Below, in pieces: positions 1 to 5,630 of a stretch of DNA of 7,253 nt. This DNA comes from an uncultured Rhodoferax sp. (GTDB lineage: Bacteria > Pseudomonadota > Gammaproteobacteria > Burkholderiales > Burkholderiaceae_C). Both the position numbers and the translations under genes were made by a program. The notes below the pieces were generated by a model that was not told the origin of the DNA, searched no databases, and saw only the letters and a list, made by a program, of their open reading frames with translations. Every line of letters starts with the position of its first letter. The stretch's first letter is position 1. The stretch spans positions 1 to 7,253 of the forward strand of contig CAKZJN010000347.1 in the NCBI GenBank assembly GCA_936943465.1. Reading direction: 5' to 3'.

Positions 1-417
1 GGCAAGGCCACGGTGTGCGGTGAAAAGATCGACTTGCGCAAGCTCGATATGCCGTTTTACCTGTACGGTTCGCGCGAAGACCACATCGTTCCGATTGGTG
101 GCGCCTATGGTTCTACCCAGGTACTGCCGGGCAAGAACCGCTTTGTTATGGGCGCGTCCGGCCACATTGCCGGCGTGATCAACCCGCCCACCAAGAACAA
201 GCGCAGCCACTGGATTCGTGCCGATGGCAAGCTGCCCAAGACCGCAGAAGCCTGGATCGAAGGTGCGCAGGAGCATGCCGGTAGCTGGTGGACCGATTGG
301 TCCACCTGGCTCAAGGGCAACGCGGGTAAGCAGATTGCTGCGCCCAAGACCTATGGCAAGGGCAAGTACAAGGCGACCATGCCCGCACCGGGCAGCTATG
401 TGAAGGCCAAGGCCTGA
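1..417 (+). CDS. phaC: Class I poly(3-hydroxyalkanoate) synthase PhaC, C-terminal part (5' truncated by the window)
   Basis: Polymerises 3-hydroxyacyl-CoA (chiefly (R)-3-hydroxybutyryl-CoA) into polyhydroxyalkanoate at the surface of storage granules. The frame is open from base 1 and gives 138 residues before TGA at 415-417. Two members of the alpha/beta-hydrolase catalytic triad are visible: Asp in GSREDHIVP (codon 79-81) and His in GASGHIAGVINPP (codon 163-165). The catalytic Cys would lie upstream of the window. The motifs NKRSHW, GSWW.DW and the terminal YVKAKA match my recollection of the Cupriavidus necator PhaC tail, which marks class I rather than the two-subunit PhaC/PhaE type. phaB follows 90 nt downstream on the same strand, probably in one transcript. 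The GTG at 13 is an internal codon, not a start. Confidence 0.96.
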   Translation, partial: GKATVCGEKIDLRKLDMPFYLYGSREDHIVPIGGAYGSTQVLPGKNRFVMGASGHIAGVINPPTKNKRSHWIRADGKLPKTAEAWIEGAQEHAGSWWTDWSTWLKGNAGKQIAAPKTYGKGKYKATMPAPGSYVKAKA

Positions 418-495
418 AACGGAGGGTGCTGCTGGGGTGAACCCGGTCACCTTGAGTGAATTTTCATTGTTAGTGTGTAGGTAGTTCTTATCAAA

Positions 496-501
496 AAGGA
501 G
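496..501 (+). promoter_or_regulatory. Strong Shine-Dalgarno site of phaB
   Basis: AAGGAG lies 6 nt before the ATG at 508, inside a purine-rich run. It is a near-ideal ribosome binding site and fixes the phaB start. It is much stronger than the sites ahead of pfkB, the HD-GYP gene and the TonB receptor in this window. The rest of the phaC-phaB gap (418-495) holds no convincing promoter. Confidence 0.85.
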
Positions 502-507
502 ATAGAA

Positions 508-1245
508 ATGAGTCAAAAAGTAGCGTACGTGACCGGCGGCATGGGTGGCATCGGTACCGCCATCTGCCAGCGCCTGCACAAGGACGGCTTCAAGGTGATC
601 GCAGGCTGCGGCCCGACCCGTGACCACGCCAAGTGGATCGCCGAGCAGGCAGCACTGGGCTTCACCTTCTTCGCATCGGTTGGTAACGTAGGCGATTGGG
701 ATTCCACCGTAGAAGCTTTCACCAAGGCTCGCACTGAGCATGGCGCCATCGATGTGCTGGTGAACAACGCCGGTATCACCCGCGACCGCGTTTTCCTGAA
801 GATGACCCGCGAAGACTGGGATGCTGTGATCGACACCAACCTGAACTCCATGTTCAACGTGACCAAGCAAGTGGTGCCTGGCATGGTTGAAAAGGGCTGG
901 GGCCGCATCATCCAGATCTCTTCCGTGAACGGCAACAAGGGCCAAGCTGGCCAGACCAACTACTCGGCTGCCAAGGCCGGTATGCACGGCTTCTCCATGG
1001 CTTTGGCCCAGGAAATGGCCACCAAGGGCGTGACCGTCAACACCGTGAGCCCTGGCTACATCGGTACCGACATGGTCAAGGCTATCCGTGAAGACGTGCT
1101 GGAAAAGATCGTTGCCACCGTGCCGGTCAAGCGTCTGGGCGAGCCGTCCGAAATCGCTTCCATCGTTGCCTGGCTGGCCAGCAACGAAGGTGGCTACGCA
1201 ACTGGCGCTGACTTCTCGGTCAACGGCGGTCTGCACATGGGCTAA
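508..1245 (+). CDS. phaB: Acetoacetyl-CoA reductase PhaB (NADPH-dependent, SDR family)
   Basis: Reduces acetoacetyl-CoA to (R)-3-hydroxybutyryl-CoA in the cytoplasm, providing the monomer for PhaC. It is 245 residues, the normal family length (C. necator PhaB is 246). The Rossmann cofactor motif TGGMGGIG is at residues 9-16 and NNAG at 86-89. The classical short-chain dehydrogenase triad is Ser139 (in ISSVNG), Tyr152 and Lys156 (in YSAAK). The segments GWGRI, GQTNYS, VTVNTVSPGYI.TDMVKAIR and the end FSVNGGLHMG are typical of PhaB rather than of FabG. Directly upstream is phaC; no phaA (beta-ketothiolase) lies between them, so the first pathway step must be encoded elsewhere. A hairpin and a strong terminator close the unit. 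FabG-like specificity is the only realistic alternative and is unlikely. Confidence 0.97.
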   Translation: MSQKVAYVTGGMGGIGTAICQRLHKDGFKVIAGCGPTRDHAKWIAEQAALGFTFFASVGNVGDWDSTVEAFTKARTEHGAIDVLVNNAGITRDRVFLKMTREDWDAVIDTNLNSMFNVTKQVVPGMVEKGWGRIIQISSVNGNKGQAGQTNYSAAKAGMHGFSMALAQEMATKGVTVNTVSPGYIGTDMVKAIREDVLEKIVATVPVKRLGEPSEIASIVAWLASNEGGYATGADFSVNGGLHMG

Positions 1246-1251
1246 TTCCCC

Positions 1252-1269
1252 AAGTGGCGCAAGCCACTT
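1252..1269 (+). other. Perfect GNRA-capped hairpin after phaB
   Basis: AAGTGGC (1252-1258) pairs with GCCACTT (1263-1269) across a GCAA tetraloop, starting 7 nt after the phaB stop. There is no T-tract, so it is not itself a terminator. It may protect the 3' end of the phaCB mRNA or help the terminator that follows. Confidence 0.55.
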
Positions 1270-1279
1270 AGGTTTTGCC

Positions 1280-1317
1280 AAAACCCTGCGTACGGTTGAC
1301 TGTGCGCAGGGTTTTTT
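1280..1317 (+). terminator. Rho-independent terminator of phaB
   Basis: AAAACCCTGCG (1280-1290) is exactly complementary to CGCAGGGTTTT (1305-1315). The stem can extend inward by four pairs, two of them G-U, to leave a 6-nt loop. The right arm runs straight into six T (1312-1317) and then ATT. This is a strong intrinsic terminator in + orientation and ends the phaCB transcript. Confidence 0.9.
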
Positions 1318-1342
1318 ATTGGGCGTGTGATAGGCTTTTTGT

Positions 1343-2305
1343 ATGACCAATATTTTGACGATCACCATGAACCCGGCGCTGGATGTGTCGACCGCCGTTG
1401 ACGAAGTGCGACACACCAGTAAATTGCGTTGCGAGCCGATGCAGCGCCGTGCCGGCGGCGGCGGTGTAAATGTCGCGCGGGAGTTGCACCGTCTGGGCGC
1501 CGATGTGGTGGCTTTTTATACCGCCGGCCACAGCACCGGTCGGGTGATGTGGTCGCTGCTTCAACAGGAGGGTGTTTCTTGCCATCCGCACCCAATCTCT
1601 GGTTTTCCTCGCGAGAGTTTTACCGTGCTGGAGCACAGCACCGGCCATGAATACCGCTTTGTTTTGCCCGGCCCAGAGATCACCACCCAGGAATGGGAGG
1701 ATGCCCTGACCGACATCGGCAACATGTGCCAGCCGCAGTCGCTGGTGGTTGCCAGCGGGAGTTTGCCGCCGGGTGTCCCGGTGGACTTTTATGCCCGGGT
1801 TTCCCGCGTGGTGCAGGGTGCCCAAGCTTCTTTGATTGTGGACACTTCCGGTGAGCCGTTGAGCGCAGCCTTAGAGCACGGCGTTTTTCTGGTGAAGCCC
1901 AGTCTGCACGAAATGCGGGACTTGTGCGGCAAGCCTTTGTTGCGCCTGCATGAGGTGCGCGATGCGGCCCGTGAACTGGTGCAACGTGGCGCGGCCAAAA
2001 TTGTGGTGGTGTCGATGGGCGAAGTGGGCGCGATGATGGTCAATGGGGATGGCGCTTGGTATGCGCCTCCGTTGCCCGTGGTCGTGCACAGCGCGGTCGG
2101 TGCCGGAGACAGCTTTGTGGCCGGCATGGTTTGGGCCTTGTCCACGGGACTTAGCGCGGTGGATGCGTTTGCCCGGGGCGTCGCGTGTGCCACCGCTACG
2201 CTGGTCAGCGTCAGTAGTGGTCTGGGCGACACCGCGCAGGTGCTGGAATTGTTGAAACAAGTGCGTTGCCTGGACGACTTTGGCAATGACAGCTTGCCGG
2301 TCTGA
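1343..2305 (+). CDS. pfkB: 6-phosphofructokinase II (PfkB / ribokinase-type sugar kinase)
   Basis: Phosphorylates fructose 6-phosphate to fructose 1,6-bisphosphate with ATP in glycolysis. It is 320 residues, close to E. coli PfkB (309). Family signatures in order: NPALD at 10-14, KLRC at 27-30, the glycine-rich GGGGVNVAR at 38-46, HEYRFVLPG at 102-110, SGSLPPGV at 138-145, VDTSGEPLSAAL at 166-177, LVKP at 183-186, and the ATP/anion-hole motif AVGAGDSFVAGM at 251-262 with catalytic base Asp256. Asp14, Lys27 and Arg90 fall at the positions I recall for E. coli Pfk-2 substrate contacts, which favours fructose 6-phosphate over fructose 1-phosphate (FruK) or tagatose 6-phosphate. The ATG at 1343 is the first possible start, because an in-frame GTG at 1325 is followed directly by TGA. 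The ribosome site is weak (TAGG at 1331-1334). No FruA or PTS genes lie nearby. Confidence 0.88.
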   Translation: MTNILTITMNPALDVSTAVDEVRHTSKLRCEPMQRRAGGGGVNVARELHRLGADVVAFYTAGHSTGRVMWSLLQQEGVSCHPHPISGFPRESFTVLEHSTGHEYRFVLPGPEITTQEWEDALTDIGNMCQPQSLVVASGSLPPGVPVDFYARVSRVVQGAQASLIVDTSGEPLSAALEHGVFLVKPSLHEMRDLCGKPLLRLHEVRDAARELVQRGAAKIVVVSMGEVGAMMVNGDGAWYAPPLPVVVHSAVGAGDSFVAGMVWALSTGLSAVDAFARGVACATATLVSVSSGLGDTAQVLELLKQVRCLDDFGNDSLPV

Positions 2306-2355
2306 GCACGGCCAAAAAATATCTCTTTTTGTTACAGATTTATGGTTTCAATTCG

Positions 2356-2383
2356 TTGCCGCGTCATGTGCCGTGACGATAAT
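2356..2383 (+). promoter_or_regulatory. Candidate sigma-70 promoter of the HD-GYP gene, with an internal inverted repeat
   Basis: A -35-like TTGCCG (2356-2361, 4 of 6 consensus) and a -10 GATAAT (2378-2383, 5 of 6) are separated by 16 nt. They place a transcription start near 2390 and a leader of about 32 nt. Between and touching the boxes is the inverted repeat CGTCA (2362-2366), 7 nt, TGACG (2374-2378), positioned like an operator. The promoter is read by eye only. Confidence 0.45.
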
Positions 2384-2421
2384 GGAATAAGACTAAATTC
2401 ATCTGAACACACAGAAATCGC

Positions 2422-3705
2422 ATGGGAGCTGACGAATTTGACTATGTAGCGTTGCACGAGTTGCGCGCAGGGCTTTTCGTTGATCTGGATTTGGGCTGGA
2501 TGTCCCACCCCTTTCCCTCCAGCCGTTTCAAAATCACCAACAATCGCCAGCTTGAAGTGCTGCGCGGTCTGGGTGTTGATCGCATCCGGTATGTTCCATC
2601 CAAAAGCGATCCAGTTGAGACCCCGGTAGACGCCGCAGCAACTGAAGGCGAAGATTCCACTGCCGTGGATTTTGAAACCGACCGACTTCGGGTTCAGCGT
2701 GAACAACGGGCTGCTGCCCGCTTGGCGCAACAAGAAAGTCTGTTGCAGTGCGAGCGCCGTTTTGTGGAATCGACCGAGCAGTACCGCAAGGCCTTGAGCC
2801 TGGTGGGAAGCCGCCCGGCTGAAGCCTTGAAAGTGGGCGAAAAGGTCGTGCGCGACATGGCCATAGAAATGGCTGCGCAGGGCGATTCCGCGATTCGCTT
2901 GCTGACTGAGGCCGCCGGCGACAAGGCGGCCATGCACCCCGTCAATGTCACGGTACTGTCCCTGCTGCTTGGCAAGTCGATGGGTTTGTCCGAGGCGGCT
3001 TTAAGGGACCTCGGAATCGCGGCGTTTTTGCACGATATGGGCAAGCTGAACTTGCCCGAGCGCGTGCGCCGCTGGGAAGAAGGCTTCTCGGCTGCTGAAA
3101 ACAAGGTGTACCAGGACCATGTGGCGCAAAGTGTGGCCATGGCCCGTGAAATGGGCCTGAGTAGTGGTGCGATAAATGTGATCGCGCAACACCACGAAAT
3201 GGTGGATGGCAGCGGTTTCCCGGCGCGCCTCAAGCAGGATGCGATCGATGTCGGCGCACGCGTGCTGTCGCTGGTCAACCGCTATGACGGCCTGTGCAAT
3301 CCGGTCAAGATGGCAGCCACCATGACGCCGCACGAGGCCCTGGCCATGTTGTTTGCCCAGCAAAAAACGCGGTTTGACGGCAAGGCCCTGAGTGCCTTTA
3401 TCCGGATGATGGGCGTGTACCCGCCGGGATCGGTGGTGCAACTCAACGATGAGCGCCATGCGCTGGTGGTGTCGGTCAATTCAGCCCGGCCGCTGAAACC
3501 TCGCGTGTTGATTCACGAGCCGGCTGTGCCGCGCCATGAGTCGATCGTGATCGATCTTGAAAAGGCACCCAACACCAGCATACGGCGCAGCCTGAAGCCG
3601 TCGAGCCTGCCGGTTGCCGCGATGGATTATTTGCAACCGCGCCAGCGTATCTGCTACTTTTACGAGGCGGCTGCCAATGGCAGCGCCGCTAATTTAAGCG
3701 CCTGA
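2422..3705 (+). CDS. HD-GYP domain protein with N-terminal DUF3391-like domain (probable cyclic-di-GMP phosphodiesterase)
   Basis: Probably hydrolyses the second messenger cyclic-di-GMP, acting on motility, adhesion or biofilm; 427 residues, no signal peptide or membrane segment. Residues 6-60 (ALHELRAGLFVDLDLGWMSHPFP..FKI) resemble the DUF3391 domain often found before HD-GYP in proteobacteria. Residues 61-125 form a polar, probably helical linker. The HD-GYP domain spans about 135-355. Its likely metal and catalytic residues are present: His172, His204-Asp205 with Lys208 (HDMGK), His233, His257-His258-Glu259 (HHEMVDGSGFP, 257-267) and Asp289 (RYDG). The signature reads GFP instead of GYP, a conservative Tyr-to-Phe change, so activity is plausible. 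The tail after 355 is unassigned. The ATG has no clear ribosome site. It is monocistronic by layout and convergent with the transporter gene. Its target process cannot be told from the context. Confidence 0.9.
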   Translation: MGADEFDYVALHELRAGLFVDLDLGWMSHPFPSSRFKITNNRQLEVLRGLGVDRIRYVPSKSDPVETPVDAAATEGEDSTAVDFETDRLRVQREQRAAARLAQQESLLQCERRFVESTEQYRKALSLVGSRPAEALKVGEKVVRDMAIEMAAQGDSAIRLLTEAAGDKAAMHPVNVTVLSLLLGKSMGLSEAALRDLGIAAFLHDMGKLNLPERVRRWEEGFSAAENKVYQDHVAQSVAMAREMGLSSGAINVIAQHHEMVDGSGFPARLKQDAIDVGARVLSLVNRYDGLCNPVKMAATMTPHEALAMLFAQQKTRFDGKALSAFIRMMGVYPPGSVVQLNDERHALVVSVNSARPLKPRVLIHEPAVPRHESIVIDLEKAPNTSIRRSLKPSSLPVAAMDYLQPRQRICYFYEAAANGSAANLSA

Positions 3706-3730
3706 TCCGTAGACCTGGGCTGGGCGAAGG

Positions 3731-4546
3731 TCAGCCACGCAGCCCTTTCCAGAGCATGTAAGCGGCGAGCACGTACAGCACGATGGCAAAAATGCGCTTG
3801 AGCTTGGCGACTGGCAGTTTGTGCGCCATGCGGGCTCCGAGCGGCGCGGTCGTCACGCTGCAGGAGGCAATAACAGCCAGCGCGGGCAACCAGATATAGC
3901 CCAAAGACCAAGCGGGCAGGCCTTCAACTCCTTGACCACCCAGCGCGTAACCCGCGGCATTGGCAACTGCAATCGGAAAACCCAGTGCCGCACTGGTGGC
4001 CACCGCCTGAATGATGACGACGTTGTGCGCCACCATAAACGGCACGCTGATAAAGCCGCCACCGGCGCCAACCAAACCCGACACCAGTCCGATAACCGCG
4101 CCAACCCCGATCTGACCCGCCGTGCCTGGCATGCTGCGTCCAGGCTTGGGCTTCTTGTCCAAAAACATCTGGGTTGCCGAAAAGCCAATGAATGCGGCAA
4201 ACAACAAAGCCAGTGTGGTGCCTTTGAGCACGGCAAAAATGCCGATGCTACCCACCAGGCTGCCGATCACGATACCCGGCGCCAAGCCTTTGACGATGTG
4301 CCATTGCACGGCTCCGCGCTTGTGGTGCGCCCGCACACTGGAAATTGAGGTAAACACGATGGTTGCCATGGAGGTGGCAATCGCCATCTTGACGGCTAGG
4401 TCTGCGGGTAGACCGCGCGCCGACAAAATCAGGGTGATGAACGGGCCCAACAGCATGCCTCCACCGATGCCCAGCAGGCCTGCGGCATAGCCGGTTGCCA
4501 GGCCGAGCACAGCCAATTCAACAATCAGTTGGGGTTCAAGGAGCAT
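3731..4546 (-). CDS. TauE/SafE (TSUP) family membrane transporter
   Basis: An inner-membrane permease of the TSUP family, whose members export sulfite or sulfoacetate or carry other small anions; the substrate here is unknown. From the ATG at 4546 it is 271 residues, with about eight hydrophobic segments (roughly 8-40, 50-70, 84-106, 110-128, 145-168, 174-200, 213-235, 248-267). The family's internal duplication is clear: GLLGIGGGMLLGPF at 23-36 and GLVGAGGGFISVPF at 157-170. A GTG at 4582 would add 12 residues (MALADTFSPPPR). That codon lies inside the 3' arm of the 6S RNA, so I prefer ATG 4546, although neither choice is decisive: an AGGA precedes the GTG by 9 nt, and the ATG has no Shine-Dalgarno. 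The gene starts 21 nt after the 6S 3' end and may use its read-through transcript. No sulfur-metabolism gene lies nearby. Confidence 0.88.
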   Translation of the reverse strand: MLLEPQLIVELAVLGLATGYAAGLLGIGGGMLLGPFITLILSARGLPADLAVKMAIATSMATIVFTSISSVRAHHKRGAVQWHIVKGLAPGIVIGSLVGSIGIFAVLKGTTLALLFAAFIGFSATQMFLDKKPKPGRSMPGTAGQIGVGAVIGLVSGLVGAGGGFISVPFMVAHNVVIIQAVATSAALGFPIAVANAAGYALGGQGVEGLPAWSLGYIWLPALAVIASCSVTTAPLGARMAHKLPVAKLKRIFAIVLYVLAAYMLWKGLRG

Positions 4547-4567
4547 GCGTGGGGGAGGTGAGAAGGT

Positions 4568-4738
4568 GTCTGCGAGTGCCACCGGACCGCATCCTGAACC
4601 AGGGTTCAGGTGGGCGAGGTCAGCGCAAGCTTTGGGTTCATCTGACGCGAGACGATCACGCTAGCTAGGCAATGTTTCAAGCCCGTGCTCAGAGAGCATT
4701 GGTACAAGGAAATATAAAGCCCGGCGAGCACCGCAGAC
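4568..4738 (-). ncRNA. ssrS: 6S RNA (RNA polymerase holoenzyme regulator)
   Basis: 6S RNA mimics an open promoter and sequesters sigma-70 RNA polymerase in stationary phase. It is called here from structure and context. The closing stem is 17 bp: GTCTGCG, GTGC and CGCCGG (4738-4721, with one bulged U) pair with CCGGTG, GCAC and CGCAGAC (4585-4568, with one bulged U). The apical hairpin GCGTGA/TCGCGT (4661-4656 with 4650-4645) has loop TCGTC centred on 4653, the exact midpoint of the 171-nt span. The 5' side contains CTGAGC. The 3' side contains CCTGAACC and GGTTCAGG (4610-4593), much like the E. coli 6S 3' region. It follows zapA, as ssrS does in E. coli, and a TACAAT box puts +1 at 4738. The ends are estimates, since mature 6S is processed. 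Confidence 0.88.
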
Positions 4739-4744
4739 GCTCGC

Positions 4745-4750
4745 ATTGTA
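4745..4750 (-). promoter_or_regulatory. -10 box of the 6S RNA promoter
   Basis: TACAAT on the - strand (5 of 6 consensus) is followed by 6 nt and then G4738, the first base of the 6S closing stem. This is ideal spacing for a sigma-70 start. The region 17 nt upstream is GC-rich with no good -35 match. The gap between the zapA stop and 6S is only 40 nt, so read-through from the zapA operon is also possible. Confidence 0.6.
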
Positions 4751-4778
4751 CGGCGCGCCACGCCGCACTGCCGCCGTT

Positions 4779-5099
4779 TTAAAGCAATTGCCCGTCTTCG
4801 CTCAGGGCATCGTCCAGACGCGAGATTAAGTTGCGAAGCACTTCGCTATCGGTGTGTGATTCTTCACCGCCTTGCAAGGCGGTAGCGGCCACTGGTTCTG
4901 CGCGATCCGACAAATCGAACGCCAGATTGAGCGCGGCCAGCACCGCAATGCGGTCACGCGCGCGAACCTTGCCGGCATCACGAATTTTGCACATGGCCTC
5001 ATCGACCCGCTGCACGGCTTCGCGCAGGCGGTTTTCTCCGCCATCGGGGCAACCCAACAGGTAGCTCTGGCCCATGATTTGCACTTCAAGCTGGTTCAT
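4779..5099 (-). CDS. zapA: Cell division protein ZapA
   Basis: Cytoplasmic protein that binds FtsZ and promotes bundling of protofilaments in the Z-ring. It is 106 residues, the usual length. The N-terminal FtsZ-binding part has V.IMGQSYLLGCPDGGE (6-22) with L..AV..VD..M..IRDAGKVRARDRIAVLAALNLAFDL (25-63), the core ZapA pattern. The C-terminal half (about 80-102) is a predicted coiled coil for dimer and tetramer formation. The start is supported by AAGGA a few bases upstream and by the ATGA overlap (5096-5099) with the stop of the small upstream gene, which implies translational coupling. 6S RNA follows, an arrangement shared with E. coli. Confidence 0.95.
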   Translation of the reverse strand: MNQLEVQIMGQSYLLGCPDGGENRLREAVQRVDEAMCKIRDAGKVRARDRIAVLAALNLAFDLSDRAEPVAATALQGGEESHTDSEVLRNLISRLDDALSEDGQLL

Positions 5100-5317
5100 G
5101 GCGTGTCCTTGGCTTGGATGTTTTCGGGCAGACGTTCCAGTAGGGCATCGACACGGGCACGCGCGGCGCTGAGGCGGGACTTGAGCGAATCACGCTCACC
5201 GGTCAGTAATTCCACCTGCTGGGCCAGCAGCGCATTGGTACGTTGCACCTCTGCATAGCGCAGCAGCAGGCGCTCTACACGTTCGGCAATTTGGTCGACT
5301 TGAGAGGGTTTCGACAT
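5096..5317 (-). CDS. Small coiled-coil protein upstream of zapA (TIGR02449/ZapB-like)
   Basis: A 73-residue, highly helical protein. Residues about 6-63 form one continuous amphipathic coiled coil (AERVERLLLRYAEVQRTN, then LLAQQVELLTGERDSLKSR). There are no Cys and no membrane segment. Small coiled-coil proteins of this kind commonly sit directly upstream of zapA in proteobacteria (TIGR02449-type) and resemble ZapB, so a cell-division role is inferred. It overlaps zapA by 4 nt (ATGA). The frame stays open back to 5500, but upstream codons fall across the promoter and the antisense of the riboswitch, so the start is placed at the ATG 5317. An ATG at 5338 (MVNNATP extension) would leave only about 2 nt of leader from the predicted +1. 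Neither start has a clear Shine-Dalgarno. Confidence 0.78.
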   Translation of the reverse strand: MSKPSQVDQIAERVERLLLRYAEVQRTNALLAQQVELLTGERDSLKSRLSAARARVDALLERLPENIQAKDTP

Positions 5318-5347
5318 GGGCGTCGCGTTGTTCACCATAGAAGTCGC

Positions 5348-5353
5348 ATTGTA
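5348..5353 (-). promoter_or_regulatory. -10 box of the coiled-coil gene/zapA operon promoter
   Basis: TACAAT on the - strand predicts a start near 5341 and a 23-nt leader to the ATG at 5317. Its following bases match the 6S promoter, so both read TACAATGCGA. No good -35 is visible (CCCGCC at 17-nt spacing), so an activator or extended contacts may be used. Confidence 0.5.
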
Positions 5354-5377
5354 GGGTTTGGGAAAGATGCGGCGGGT

Positions 5378-5383
5378 TAAAAT
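5378..5383 (+). promoter_or_regulatory. Candidate -10 box of the cobalamin riboswitch/receptor transcript
   Basis: TAAAAT (5 of 6 consensus) predicts +1 at about 5389-5390, exactly where the 5' strand of riboswitch helix P1 begins. The -35 is poor: TTTGGG at 15-nt spacing is the best candidate. It lies between the divergent -10 of the zapA operon and the riboswitch, so the two promoters overlap. Confidence 0.4.
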
Positions 5384-5388
5384 CCGGC

Positions 5389-5619
5389 TGTTGGTGCTCG
5401 CGGTGTGGTTCACACGCCGCAGTTCAACGGGAAGCAGGAGGGTACGACCACACAAGGCCCGCCTAACCTGCGCTGCCCCCGCAACGGTAAGTGGACGCAT
5501 CGCCAGATGCCGCTTTCATCATTGCCACTGAGTGCTTGAACATGCGCTTGGGAAGGCGACGAAAGTAGTTCCATCAGCCCGGATACCGGCCAACAAGGTG
5601 GTTGCACGTCCGTGCAGCC
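5389..5619 (+). promoter_or_regulatory. Cobalamin (adenosylcobalamin) riboswitch
   Basis: An mRNA aptamer that binds coenzyme B12 and turns down the downstream gene. P1 is TGTTGG (5389-5394) with CCAACA (5590-5595). P2 is GCGG/CCGC plus TGTG/CACA (5400-5420). Then follows the ACGGGAAGC segment and P3 GCAGG (5434-5438) with CCTGC (5467-5471). The invariant core CTGCCCCCGCAACGGTAAG is at 5473-5491. After an optional hairpin (GCATC/GATGC, 5497-5510) come CACTG at 5526-5530, TGGGAAGGCG at 5548-5557, and the B12 box AGCCCGGATACCGGCC at 5576-5591. A hairpin right after P1 (5600-5607 with 5612-5619) occupies the place of P13, which makes the loop-loop contact with L5 in this class. All conserved blocks are present and in order, so the aptamer should be functional. 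Confidence 0.95.
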
Positions 5620-5630
5620 TTTGTGCCCAT

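Noticed and set aside
467..494. TTGTTA-16-TATCAA as a phaB promoter.
   Set aside because: Both boxes match only 4 of 6, and the implied start would fall inside the Shine-Dalgarno of phaB; co-transcription with phaC is simpler.
2313..2331. CAAAAA/TTTTTG hairpin after pfkB, as a terminator.
   Set aside because: The stem is almost all A-T with a 7-nt loop, so it is too weak; no convincing pfkB terminator is visible.
3712..3732. GACCT/AGGTC inverted repeat between the convergent HD-GYP and transporter genes, as a bidirectional terminator.
   Set aside because: It has only five pairs, an 11-nt loop, no T-tract on either side, and overlaps the transporter stop codon.
3821..4348. A 175-codon + strand frame within the transporter gene.
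   Set aside because: It has low-complexity polar composition and lies opposite a clear TSUP membrane protein with duplicated family motifs.
4593..4610. 18-bp palindrome CCTGAACC-AG-GGTTCAGG, at first read as a transcription-factor operator upstream of the transporter.
   Set aside because: It coincides with the conserved 3' motif of 6S RNA and lies inside the well-supported 6S fold, so no operator is needed to explain it.
5318..5500. Upstream extension of the small coiled-coil frame to 134 residues.
   Set aside because: The extension runs antisense to the riboswitch core and across both divergent promoters, and its sequence has no coiled-coil character; only the part from 5317 looks like protein.
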